64,000 nucleotides of DNA from a bacterium (GTDB lineage Bacteria > JAJRZV01), in NCBI GenBank assembly GCA_024275095.1, contig JAJRZV010000025.1, forward strand, positions 1 to 64,000, read 5' to 3'. The notes under the pieces are model-generated. The model was not told where the DNA came from. It was given only the letters and a program-made list of their open reading frames with translations, and did no database searches. Position numbers and translations under genes: made by a program. This document shows positions 16,711 through 26,600 of this stretch, one piece after another; position 1 is the stretch's first letter; every line of letters starts with the position of its first letter.

Positions 16711-17748
16711 TTAGCGCGTTTGATTCAGGTGCCTGAGTACTTCTTCTACGGGCAGGGGTGTTTCACCCCTTCGGACCTCGAAGTACAGGGCATCCTCTGC
16801 AATAATACCGGTTGCTCCAATACGGCCGATCACATCCCCTGGCTCCACTTTTGTGCCTGTGTCCACATTTACTTCATCGAGATGTGCGTATATATAGTTA
16901 TACCCGTCTTTTCCGAGCACGATCACCACATTTCCCAGACCTCTGAGCCAGCCTGTGAAGGCAACCTCACCAGGTGCCGAGGAAAGTGCACGGGCTCCGT
17001 TTTTTAAAGAATAAAAGATAAGTCCGCGCCCCTTTCGTTCTACTCGAGAGATTCCTCCTTCCACAGGAGAATGCCACACGGAACCCTTTGACTTTGAAAT
17101 CGGGCTCTTTTTCCTTATCAGGGGAATTTTTTGTGTGTGGACGTATGCATCGGTGTGTTTGGCCAGTTCATATGCGCGGATTCGCCGGGCCTCCGCCCTT
17201 TTTTCCTTTTTCAGCTCTTCGAGATTTTCAAGGAGTCTTAACAATTTTTCTTTGCGCTTGAGAGCCCGAGCCTGAAGGTTTTTTAACCTCCGGGAGGCCC
17301 GGGCGACCCTTTCGGCTTCCTGCTTGAGACGAGACAATTTTTCGGCGGCAAGGGCATGCAAAGAACTCAGAATTTTTACTTTTATCCGCGCTTCGTTGAT
17401 GTCCATAACGCCTGTGAAAGCCGCAGCTCGCAGAAAATTAAGGCGCTGAGACCCTGAGATTAAAAGGGGAATGTACACTTCCGCCGCGTTTTTAAGTTGT
17501 TTGTGGGCTTGTTTCACCTGCTCCAAACGTTCGCGTGCCCTTTTTTCTTGTTGTTTAAGTTCTTCGATGTGTTTTTCGACGAGACGTACTTCTTCCTTTA
17601 TCTGAACGATGCGTTTGTTGAGCTGATCTATACTTTTCAAAAGACGGTTTAACGTGTTTTTTGGAGAGGCAGGTGCTGATCCGGGAGGAGACAGGATTGT
17701 TATGAGCGTCCCGATTATCAGAAGCGTCGTGCCACCTCTTCCGTTCAC
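16711..17748 (-). CDS. EnvC-like coiled-coil protein with degenerate LytM domain
   Basis: A 345-residue exported protein: signal peptide about 1-27 (TTLLIIGTLITILSPPGSAPA), long coiled coil about 30-215, and a LytM/M23 fold at the end. The zinc ligands are mostly gone: where active enzymes have the first His, the sequence is VIVLGKDG, and HLHFE is replaced by DALYFE; only YAHL remains. That is the pattern of EnvC, which does not cut peptidoglycan itself but activates amidases under FtsEX control. It overlaps ftsX by 4 bases, which supports this role strongly. Confidence 0.9.
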   Translation of the reverse strand: MNGRGGTTLLIIGTLITILSPPGSAPASPKNTLNRLLKSIDQLNKRIVQIKEEVRLVEKHIEELKQQEKRARERLEQVKQAHKQLKNAAEVYIPLLISGSQRLNFLRAAAFTGVMDINEARIKVKILSSLHALAAEKLSRLKQEAERVARASRRLKNLQARALKRKEKLLRLLENLEELKKEKRAEARRIRAYELAKHTDAYVHTQKIPLIRKKSPISKSKGSVWHSPVEGGISRVERKGRGLIFYSLKNGARALSSAPGEVAFTGWLRGLGNVVIVLGKDGYNYIYAHLDEVNVDTGTKVEPGDVIGRIGATGIIAEDALYFEVRRGETPLPVEEVLRHLNQTR

Positions 17749-18602
17749 AGCATGCGCCTCAAGGTGTAGTATCCCGAGACAGCAGCAGCTCCTGTCCCTG
17801 CCAGAACAAGATATGTGTAAAATCGGAAAGGGATGCTTTTGACGCTGAGGAGCCCTCCGCCTCCGCTCGAGAATACCCCGGAACCAATGACCAGCACATC
17901 GAAAAGATATAACCCCAGGGTGATGAACAAAAAGGTGGTATATGTGTACTTGAGGGTATACGGGAATGCAATGTACCGTCCGGTTGCTCCCACGAGTTTA
18001 AGAACTTCTATTTCCTGCTGCTGCATGAGAATGTTGGACCGAACACCGCCGGCGACGATGATAATGATGCCCACCACGAAAAGAACTGTGGTGGTGAAGG
18101 AAAGCGCCTGAATGACTCGAAGAACAGTGCCAAGGGAACGACGAACTTCTATACCGTAATCCACGTAAACGGGCTGAAAAGTGTGGTTCACAATTTTTTT
18201 GAATTGTTCGGATACTTCTTTTTCGGGTTCGAGGGTAATAGATATTACCTGCGGGATGTTCACCCCTGCTTCTCGAAATACTCTCAGCGCTTCTTTCCCC
18301 ATTTCTTTCTGCAGGATTGTTTCACCGGGGATCACTTTTATGTCTTCGATCTCGGGGAGCTGAGAAAGAGTTTTTAACTGCTGGGAGGAAGGTTTTTCGT
18401 GAGTATAGACGAGAACGCTTATTCCCTTTTTTGAGGCTTGGAGAGATTCTTCAAAATTCACCAGAAAGAACATCACCATGGCCGCCGTTCCGGCAAGAAC
18501 CATCACAGTAATTGAATTGAGAAAATCAGAAAATATGGTTGCACGGTGAGCCTGGTACAGTGTTCGCCATACATAAGTGAGAAATGCGTAAAATCGTTTC
18601 AT
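17745..18602 (-). CDS. ftsX: Cell-division ABC transporter permease FtsX
   Basis: A 285-residue membrane protein with the FtsX layout: a cytoplasmic N-terminus, helix 1 (MVLAGTAAMVMFFLVNFE, about 33-50), a periplasmic loop (about 55-165) that would contact the EnvC-like coiled coil, then three helices. The last segment (QQEIEVLKLVGATGRYIAFPY) is the conserved FtsX coupling helix. It overlaps ftsE by 4 bases and the envC-like gene by 4 bases. FtsEX uses ATP to switch peptidoglycan hydrolase activation at the septum. Confidence 0.95.
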   Translation of the reverse strand: MKRFYAFLTYVWRTLYQAHRATIFSDFLNSITVMVLAGTAAMVMFFLVNFEESLQASKKGISVLVYTHEKPSSQQLKTLSQLPEIEDIKVIPGETILQKEMGKEALRVFREAGVNIPQVISITLEPEKEVSEQFKKIVNHTFQPVYVDYGIEVRRSLGTVLRVIQALSFTTTVLFVVGIIIIVAGGVRSNILMQQQEIEVLKLVGATGRYIAFPYTLKYTYTTFLFITLGLYLFDVLVIGSGVFSSGGGGLLSVKSIPFRFYTYLVLAGTGAAAVSGYYTLRRML

Positions 18603-19255
18603 TTTTCCACGACCATACCACGGTGAAGTTTTATGACCCGTCGGGGAAATTCCTTGATGAGTGATAGATCGTGTGTGGCGAAAACCACCGTTGTTCCCCG
18701 GGCATTCACTTCTTCGAATACGTGGAGTATTTCTTTGCTGAGATCAGGATCGAGGTTTCCCGTTGGTTCATCTGCAAGAAGAATAAGTGGATCTTTCACG
18801 ATAGCCCGTGCAATGGCCACACGCTGTTGCTCCCCGCCTGAGAGACGGACGACGGGGGTATTGCGTTTTACGTCAAGGTCGAGGAGCTTCAACACCCGTG
18901 ATACCCGTCTTCGAACCTCCCATTCGTCTATAAATGCAACCCGCAGGGCAATGGCCACGTTATCGTAAACAGACCACTGGTCCACAAGGCGAAAATCCTG
19001 AAACACAAATCCCATCTCCCGACGCAAATAGGGTATGGAGGATTGACGCAGGCGATTGATATTTCTTCCTGCAATAAGAATCTGGCCATTGGTGGGTCTT
19101 TCCTCCATAAAGATGAGCTTGAGTAGAGTGGTTTTGCCGGCACCGCTTGCCCCGGTGACAAAAACGAACTCGCCCTTTTCTATTTCAAAGGTAATGTCTC
19201 TGAGAGCAAAATCTTCGCCGGTATAGGATTTGAAAACGTGAAAGAATTGAATCAT
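18599..19255 (-). CDS. ftsE: Cell-division ATP-binding protein FtsE
   Basis: A 218-residue ABC ATPase with Walker [13 protein letters not shown]-loop FVFQDFRL, signature [14 protein letters not shown], Walker [13 protein letters not shown] and the switch His in FATHD. The opening [20 protein letters not shown] is typical of FtsE. It sits 3 bases into the end of the transketolase C-subunit gene and overlaps ftsX, so translation is coupled along the row. Confidence 0.97.
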   Translation of the reverse strand: MIQFFHVFKSYTGEDFALRDITFEIEKGEFVFVTGASGAGKTTLLKLIFMEERPTNGQILIAGRNINRLRQSSIPYLRREMGFVFQDFRLVDQWSVYDNVAIALRVAFIDEWEVRRRVSRVLKLLDLDVKRNTPVVRLSGGEQQRVAIARAIVKDPLILLADEPTGNLDPDLSKEILHVFEEVNARGTTVVFATHDLSLIKEFPRRVIKLHRGMVVEK

Positions 19256-20232
19256 GTTTGTTTGAGAAATGCTTCCACAGCAGAGGCGATGCCGTTTGCA
19301 TCCAGGCCAAAATAAGAGAGCAGTGCGTTGGCACTACCTGAGAGACCGAAGCGGTCTCTTATGCCTAATCTGAGTAGAGGAACAGGGTGGTTTTCTACGA
19401 GGATTTCTGCCACCGCACTTCCCAGTCCTCCAATGATTTGGTGCTCTTCCACGGTAACTGCCCGACCAGTGCGTTTAACAGGCCTGACCACATCTTCTAC
19501 ATTGAGGGGTTTGATTGTGGAGGCATTGATTATTTCGGCTTCGATGCCTTTTTCTCTCAAAATGTCACGAGCCATGAGACTCTGGTACACCATGTATCCA
19601 CATGCAAATATGCTCACATCTTTTCCCGGTGCAATGACCTGTGCCCGCGAGTACTGGTACCGATAGTGGCTCTCATCGAGAATGATGGGGAACTTATTGC
19701 GCGAGAGCCTTACGTAAACAGGATGGTTGTAGTCAACAATGAATTCAATTACCTGTAAAACTTCTACAGGGTCTGCAGGTACGATGACGCTCATGCCGGG
19801 GATGGCCCTCATAAGGGCAATGTCCTCTGTTGCCTGGTGCGTGGCACCATCTTCACCCACAGTAATTCCACCGTGGGTGGCCACAATACGTACGGGAAAG
19901 TCTCCGTAAGCGATGGACTGTCGTATCTGTTCCCATGCACGTCCTGTGGCAAAGATTGCAAAGGTGCTGACGAACACCCTTTTCCCGTAGGCGGCAAGCC
20001 CTGATGCGATCCCCATTAAATTCTGTTCTGCCACCCCGACGTTAAAGAAGCGTTCCGGAAACCGGGATGCGAAAACGCTGGTTTTGGTTGATGCGGACAA
20101 GTCTGCATCGAGTACAACGATGTCGTTGTAGCGTTCTCCCAGCTTGACGAGCATTTCTCCGTAGCGTTGTCTCATGTATTCAAACTTCAATTCTGAAGCG
20201 GGAGGTACCCGTTCAAATCTGGTCAGTCCCAT
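19252..20232 (-). CDS. Transketolase, C-terminal subunit
   Basis: Started at MGLTRFERVPPAS, whose ATG lies within the end of the N-terminal subunit gene (20-base overlap); 326 residues. It has the pyrimidine-binding domain with the conserved catalytic Glu (FNVGVAEQNLMGIASGLA) and a C-terminal transketolase domain (VTVEEHQIIGGLGSAVAE). With the preceding gene it makes one split transketolase, a thiamine diphosphate enzyme of the pentose phosphate pathway. Two-gene transketolases are common in deeply branching bacteria and archaea. DXP-synthase-like use is less likely. Confidence 0.95.
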   Translation of the reverse strand: MGLTRFERVPPASELKFEYMRQRYGEMLVKLGERYNDIVVLDADLSASTKTSVFASRFPERFFNVGVAEQNLMGIASGLAAYGKRVFVSTFAIFATGRAWEQIRQSIAYGDFPVRIVATHGGITVGEDGATHQATEDIALMRAIPGMSVIVPADPVEVLQVIEFIVDYNHPVYVRLSRNKFPIILDESHYRYQYSRAQVIAPGKDVSIFACGYMVYQSLMARDILREKGIEAEIINASTIKPLNVEDVVRPVKRTGRAVTVEEHQIIGGLGSAVAEILVENHPVPLLRLGIRDRFGLSGSANALLSYFGLDANGIASAVEAFLKQT

Positions 20233-21076
20233 CTCCCAGCAGCTCCTTTCTGGCAATTTCCAGCTCTTCCGCGGTAGGTGCAATGCCATGGTATTTGGCC
20301 TTGCCTTCAAAGATGCTCACCCCTTTCCCTTTTACAGTTTTTGCAATAATAACCGTGGGTTTGCCTGCGGGCTGGCGTGTGGCTTCAAGTGCGTCCAAAA
20401 TTTCGTTATAGTCATGTCCGTTGATTTCCAATACCCTCCAGCCGAAATCTTTCCATTTGGCAGCGAGGGGTTCAAGGGTAACGATGTCATTTATGTATCC
20501 ATCTATCTGCAGCCCGTTGTAGTCCACGATTGTTACCAGGTTGTCCAGGGATCTGTGACCCGCAAACATGGCTGCTTCCCAGATTTGACCTTCCTGTAAC
20601 TCCCCGTCACCTGTAAGTACAAACACACGAATGTTTTTGCTGTCGATGCGTGCTCCCAGTGCAATACCAATGCCGATAGAAAGCCCCTGCCCTAAACTAC
20701 CAGTAGAGACCTCCACTCCAACAGTGGATTTTCGATCGGGATGCCCCTGGAGATGTTTTTCTCCCAATTTTCTAAGGGTGGAAAGGTGATTTTCTCTGAA
20801 GTATCCTGACATGGCCAGCACAGTATAGAGAGCAGGAGCTGCGTGTCCCTTGGAGAGCACAAAGCGGTCTCTTTCCTTCCACCCGGGTTCTTGAGGCTTG
20901 TGCTTCATTTCATGGAAAAACAATGCCACCAAGAGGTCCATACACGAAAGCGAACCGCCGGTGTGCCCGGAGCCGGCCCGACAGAGGGCTTCCAGCATCT
21001 TATATCGTGCTTTTCTTGCTATGGTTTCGAGCTTCAGCGTCAGTTCTTTTCGATTTAAATGGCGACTATTTTTCAT
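20213..21076 (-). CDS. Transketolase, N-terminal subunit
   Basis: A 287-residue subunit that binds the diphosphate of thiamine diphosphate: SGHTGGSLSCMDLL near residue 36, SKGHAAPALY, STGSLGQGLSIGIG, and the GDG-x~26-N motif (LTGDGELQEGQ, VDYNGLQIDG). It is matched by the C-terminal subunit downstream, and both lie in the row that continues with ftsE. The stop of the previous gene (21066) overlaps its start by 11 bases. Confidence 0.95.
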   Translation of the reverse strand: MKNSRHLNRKELTLKLETIARKARYKMLEALCRAGSGHTGGSLSCMDLLVALFFHEMKHKPQEPGWKERDRFVLSKGHAAPALYTVLAMSGYFRENHLSTLRKLGEKHLQGHPDRKSTVGVEVSTGSLGQGLSIGIGIALGARIDSKNIRVFVLTGDGELQEGQIWEAAMFAGHRSLDNLVTIVDYNGLQIDGYINDIVTLEPLAAKWKDFGWRVLEINGHDYNEILDALEATRQPAGKPTVIIAKTVKGKGVSIFEGKAKYHGIAPTAEELEIARKELLGDGTDQI

Positions 21077-21473
21077 TTTCCAGAATCTCGTCGGCCAGAT
21101 AGTCTAAGATCACCTCGTCCAGACTTTTCTCTTTTGCCTCTTCCTGGACCGAGGAGGCGGCGGCAGATTTGCTTTCATCAACTGCAATTCCTTTTTTCTT
21201 TAATTCTTCTTTAACAAGGGGGTGAGTATCATACGCTCCGGAAAGAACTTTTTTGATGGTGGCCTTATGCTGCTCTTCCATGATTTCTTTCACAACCCTA
21301 TCGCAAAGCTCGTGTGCGACAATGTCTTTGTAATCTGTTTTCTCAGTGGCAATGATGTTTCCTCCAATGAACACGTGAGTAATTACCAGAGCCGCTTTTT
21401 TTCCCATATCTTCTGTTTGTACGTGAAAGACAAGTCCTCTATGTTTTACGTTATGATTGAATCCCGGCAGCAT
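21066..21473 (-). CDS. Conserved hypothetical protein of a Myxococcota/deltaproteobacterial type
   Basis: A 135-residue protein. The start, FNHNVKHRGLVFHVQTED, and THVFIGGNIIATEKTDY resemble a widespread family of small proteins I associate with Myxococcota and related Gram-negative lineages. The middle is helical (RVVKEIMEEQHKATIKKVL) and the tail is charged (KSLDEVILDYLADEILENE). No catalytic motif. It overlaps the transketolase N-subunit gene by 11 bases. Function unknown. Confidence 0.7.
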   Translation of the reverse strand: MLPGFNHNVKHRGLVFHVQTEDMGKKAALVITHVFIGGNIIATEKTDYKDIVAHELCDRVVKEIMEEQHKATIKKVLSGAYDTHPLVKEELKKKGIAVDESKSAAASSVQEEAKEKSLDEVILDYLADEILENEK

Positions 21474-21494
21474 TTCAGTAACCAGCCCTGATAT

Positions 21495-23621
21495 TCATAT
21501 TGTAGCTCCAATGGAGAAATGAATAACGCTTGACGGCTCCCCCTCTTTCCTCATTGTGTTAAATCCTATTTCCAGGCGCATGGGCCCAACTGGAGTTCTG
21601 TACCTCATTCCAAACCCCACGGTCAACCGTTTAATGCTTTCTTGAATTTCAACACCCCCCGTTGTAATTCCAGATGCAATGCCCCCATCATTAAACACGC
21701 TGATGCTCATATTTTCAAAAAGTTTCATTATAAACTCAACATTATATATAGCATATGCTGTGGCAGCTCCATTGGGCACAAAAGACTCCTCTTCCACCCC
21801 CCTCACTGTTGAGGAACCTCCGATATAATAGTATTCATCTACTGGAAGTGCCACTGTTCCCAGTTTCCAGATGCAGCCGCTTCCCGAAAACAATCTCATC
21901 ACAATGTTGTTTTGCATGGGTATGTAAAGTGAGCCATTCCAGGTAATCTTGACGAAATCATATTTGGACCCAAGATACCGGTCTGCCATCTCCAGCATGA
22001 GAGAGGCATACCCTCCCCTGGAGGGATTGGCCCTGTCATCTCTTAAATCCATCGCAAAACGTGTAAAGGCTTTTCCCAGCTTGCCGCTTTCGCTGATCTG
22101 TTCCCTCGTTGATTCAACTTTGAATCTCAACTCGAAATCGTAGCCCAGTTTCATGTCGAGCCACTGATGCGTAAGACCGAGGGTGACGCCCCCAAAAAGT
22201 GCATCTTTGAGGTACAGGTGTCGCAGCTTGTACTCTGCTCCAACCCAGGCGTAAAGATCAGCCAATGAAGGGATCAAATTTGTCTTTTCAAATGTAAGAC
22301 GACCGCGTCTTTCATAAAGTACAGATTCTTCTATGTTGTAAAAAAGCTCTCGTGGAAGATACGAGACGCCTCCTTCGAGTGTTATGCTTGCACTGGTGTG
22401 AAAAAGTTTACGCACGGTAAAGTTCAATTCTCCTTCGAGTCCCCTGAGGGTGTTGACACCTGCTCCAATGTTCAGTGATGCTCGTTTCATCTCTTTTACA
22501 CGCACAAGAAGATCGTTTCCCGAAAAGTTTTCACCGCTTGGAAGAAGGGCTACATCCACAACTGTAAACACGCCTGTGCGAGCCAGTTCCTGTTCAAGTT
22601 TTTTTGCCACAAGCGGACTGGCCGGCTTCCCCTTGTACCGTCTGGCAAGGTATGAAAGGTCTACATCGCGGGTTCCCACAACATAAACATGTTCTATGAT
22701 TTGCCGGACGTATTGCTTGACGGTGATGATATGCCTGTGAGGGTCTACAGTGAAAACGGATGCAGCAGGATTGACTCCGCAGAGTCTCATTCTTTTTATG
22801 AACACGAGTGATACGTCTTTTCCTTTTTCTACTTGAAGACCTTTCGCAAGGCAGTTTTCAGGAGGGATGTTTTCAAACTGAACCTCGTATGTTACAGGGG
22901 CGATCTTTTCTGCAGCCACCACGATCACAAGGGAGATTTCCGCCTCGTCCGCCGTTGTTCTTAGTTTTTTGTAATTCAGATGCAACCTTTTTACTCTCAG
23001 ATTCATGGAGTTAAAGAAATCCACTACCTGGGTTCGAATGGACTGAATGTTTTGCACACTCATCAAAGTGTTGTCTCGAAAGAGATTCCGCCACGGCGGA
23101 AATATTCTTGATTCCAGAAAAACTTTTAGTTCTTTTTCTATTTCCTGGGCCTGCTCTATTCCTGTAACCACTGCATCTATCTGGACAATTCTGTGCTTTT
23201 TGCCTTTTCGTACGTAAAGAATTTTATTCTTAATTTCTAAGGAGGGTTCCATATATCCCTGTTCCTTGAAAAGAGATTTTACAGAAGCAATGGCGAGCGC
23301 TGGGGGTTTGCCTTTGACCATTCCTTTGAGAACCTTCTCCAGTCGTGAGTCATCCGGTACCACTACATCCAGAATTTTATCCTGTGTTTGCCTTTGTGGA
23401 GGTTTGGGTACGGGAGGCGTTTTGACCGGCTGGGGTTCTCGCGTTTTGGGAGCAGGAGCTTTTTCAATGGTTTGACACTCCAGATTCCCCTTGCTGTCAA
23501 AACATACAGCAATGATCCCCTGTAATAATGATGACTTTAAATACGTGTGAGACCACGTGCGAAAGTGGGACGATACGGGAGCTGAAAGCGAAGAGACTAT
23601 CAAGAATATCAATGTATTCAC
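21495..23621 (-). CDS. tamA: Omp85-family outer-membrane protein (TamA-like)
   Basis: A 708-residue exported protein: signal peptide about 1-17, a Pro-rich linker (about 55-80, EPQPVKTPPVPKPPQRQ), about four POTRA-like domains (about 85-400), and a 16-strand β-barrel (about 410-708). The barrel carries the family loop GGSSTVRGVEEES (VRGx motif) and ends in a hydrophobic strand. Omp85 proteins insert or export outer-membrane proteins. The gene lies 8 bases after a TamB gene, so TamA or a TamA-like role is more likely than BamA. Confidence 0.9.
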   Translation of the reverse strand: MNTLIFLIVSSLSAPVSSHFRTWSHTYLKSSLLQGIIAVCFDSKGNLECQTIEKAPAPKTREPQPVKTPPVPKPPQRQTQDKILDVVVPDDSRLEKVLKGMVKGKPPALAIASVKSLFKEQGYMEPSLEIKNKILYVRKGKKHRIVQIDAVVTGIEQAQEIEKELKVFLESRIFPPWRNLFRDNTLMSVQNIQSIRTQVVDFFNSMNLRVKRLHLNYKKLRTTADEAEISLVIVVAAEKIAPVTYEVQFENIPPENCLAKGLQVEKGKDVSLVFIKRMRLCGVNPAASVFTVDPHRHIITVKQYVRQIIEHVYVVGTRDVDLSYLARRYKGKPASPLVAKKLEQELARTGVFTVVDVALLPSGENFSGNDLLVRVKEMKRASLNIGAGVNTLRGLEGELNFTVRKLFHTSASITLEGGVSYLPRELFYNIEESVLYERRGRLTFEKTNLIPSLADLYAWVGAEYKLRHLYLKDALFGGVTLGLTHQWLDMKLGYDFELRFKVESTREQISESGKLGKAFTRFAMDLRDDRANPSRGGYASLMLEMADRYLGSKYDFVKITWNGSLYIPMQNNIVMRLFSGSGCIWKLGTVALPVDEYYYIGGSSTVRGVEEESFVPNGAATAYAIYNVEFIMKLFENMSISVFNDGGIASGITTGGVEIQESIKRLTVGFGMRYRTPVGPMRLEIGFNTMRKEGEPSSVIHFSIGATI

Positions 23622-23629
23622 TTTTTCTC

Positions 23630-26600
23630 CTACCAGTCAAAATTCCATCGTGCATTTATCTTCAGGCTGAAATTGCCCACAGGACTGTTCACGTCTTCTA
23701 CCACATCAAATGCTTTATTATCCCACCCTCCCTGAAGAATCACACTATTTGTAAGACGATAGAGGAGAAAAACACTCTGATCTTTTTCAATGATGTCTCT
23801 TTGATACTCAATGGTAAGCCGGGGTGACACGTTGGAAGAGATGCTCAGACGGGAGGCCAGACGCCTGGTTATTTCCTCGTACCCACTGGATATGGCGAGA
23901 TCAGATATTCCGAATCGTCGTGCTACATCTTTCATTTCACTTCCAAATAAAAGCTCCATTCCCAGAGTTGCCTTTTCTATGTTGGATATTTGTTGCCCGC
24001 CGGTGACGTCTCCTGCTTCCGGGACACCAAATGTGATTAACGATAGTATTTCACTGTCTTTAAGAGGCGGAGATGAAGAAAATTTCATCTTGAGTCCGTC
24101 AACCCATCCTTCCACATCCACAGTAATCCTGTATCGCTTCTCGATTCCTTTAAGGGCCACGATTTCTGTTTCTGCACTGGCTTCTACATAGGGAACACCA
24201 GGGCGAGCGCTGCTGAGGAGAAATGTCCCGTTCCTCACCCTGAACCACACATTGCGGAACTTGTAACGTCCTGTAAATCTCAATCTTCCGTTGAGAGAAA
24301 ATTCTTTGCCCGCGTTTATTCGAAGCGAACCTGAAAGCGACATGTTTTGAGTTTCAGAGTAGAGCTGGAGTGAGTCAATGGTTATATTCGCATTGATGGA
24401 TACAGGAAGCGGTTTCCACTCCTTTTCTTCGCCGTCGCCGCTTACCATTTTGTGCCACGTCATGTCGTAATACACTCTTTTTGTCAGCACCCTGCATAAA
24501 AGGTCAATTTCTTTTAAATCACCGCCTGCGGTACACCGCAGTCGAATTTGTGGCGGTCCCTCATATTCCACTTCCAGGGCGGGAATGTTTAGACTTAATT
24601 GTTTTTTGGAGGGCTGGAGAATAATTGAAGCTCCCCCGGACGAAGAGACGTTCAGTAAATTTTCCCAGTTCCAGGTGAATTTCCACGGCTCATCCGGCAG
24701 ACTCACAGCAAACGGCCCCCATTCTGCTCGATAGGGTTTTAAAACTCCTCTGAATTTAAAGGGAGAAAGCTGAAGCGTCCCTGAAGCAGTCGCGTTTATC
24801 TGAATGCCACGGGTTAAACGCAGGTAGTCGAGAACACCAAAACCGTGAGCTGCTGTCTGAATTTTCAGTTTATTGCCTGATAGAATTTTTATGAATTCGC
24901 TGTTGTCTTCACTCGTGATAAGGTTTTTAACCGAACGAGTTTGTGAGAGCACATAAAGGGCCCGCCTCTTGGAATTATAGCCCAGGCCTGTGGCAGGGGA
25001 TATTGTGTAAGAGACCCCTGCGACAGTAAACGTAGCACCTGACGGGAAACTCACCTCATAGCGGTATGAATGCTCGGATAATATTTCCGCCCCACCCTGC
25101 ATAGACACATCAAACGGTCCGTCCCGGAAAATCGTCAGGGCACGCGAACTGGTAACAGAAGCTTTTAATATTCCTGTGTTCCAGAAGTATTGAACTTTTA
25201 TTTTTTGAGAACTTGTTTCAAGGTTGGTTATGCCGTTTTCAGTATTGATATAAAAACTTTCTGATAATCCAGGCAAAATCAGTGAAGTTTTTTTCACTGA
25301 TGCGTTCATGTTTCCACTGAGCCTCCACCCTTCTTCTTCTCTAAAAACAGCGTGTATGCTTCCGGTCAGAGATGCTGTAAACAACTCGCGAATTACCGGG
25401 AAATTCTTCAGACCCGCTCTCATTTCTATTTTCAGATCATTTTTTTCTTCGGATCCTGAAACTTTTAGGTGATATAGAATTCTTTCAGCTTTGTCCTTCA
25501 CGTCGAGTGAAAAGGATTCCTGCGCGTACAAACCGTGTATTGTCACATCAGGACGATATGAGGTGTGCTTGAGGTAAAGCTCTTTCGCTGTTGTTTCAAA
25601 ATACACCCTTACATCATTGAAAGGTCCTGTAACCTTCATGCGTAGATTTGCTGTTTTTGCACGCCGGTCCACCACAAATCCCATCAAATATCCGATATCG
25701 GCGTATTCATTGGAAAGTAGTGCAGGGACCACTTTATCCGCTTGCAGGTGCCCGTAGACTGCTCCTTCTTCTGGGCCGAAATCTATTTCCACCGAGCCCT
25801 TTACGAGTCCTCCACCTGTGGTGCCTGAGATGGGGCTGAATTTCAAAAGTTTTTGTGAATACTCCACACGGGAGGATAAAAATGTATAGTCAAAGCCAAA
25901 AATTCTGCCTTTCCAGCTTTTAAATTGACCGCTGATGTTCACGTCGTGATAGTCAGATTGAATGGTACATTCAAGGTCTGTTGTCCCGGATATTTTGACT
26001 GGTCCAACGTGGCCCAATACATCCAGAGGAAATCGGTCGCCTTTTACAGAAAGAAACATATGATCTTCGAATCCAAACTCTCCCTTTACCTCCATCGCTT
26101 TGTGTCCGTTGAAATAGACAAGAGCCCTGTCCAGTCGAAATGCGTGCGCCATAAAAGCACCTGAGACAAGAAGGTGTGCTCGTGGAGTTTCTACTACGAC
26201 CGCTTTGAGCGGATTTCTATAGTCATGTGTAAATGTAAAGAAATCTTTTACATTAACGGCTCCTTCAACATGGAATTCTTCGAAATCCCTTGTGGACCAA
26301 GTGAGACTTCGGGAAAAGAGTCGAGCTGTGACGCGGGAATGTTCCAGGCCCATGGAGGTCCCAATTCCTTCTATTGTAATTCCGTTCAGGGATGTCACGA
26401 TTTTCATGTGATGTTTCTGGAGGTCCAGAAAACCCGTCCCATTCACAGTACCGCCCATGAGATGGGCTGTGAACGAGGTTATGGAAACAGAGAAGTTTCT
26501 GACGTTTCCAGTTGCACGAATATTGCCGAACCTGAAATGTCCGAGTTCCAGCCCTTTTACATTGCATTCGTATGCAAAATCGAGGTTTTTACTGCTACGG

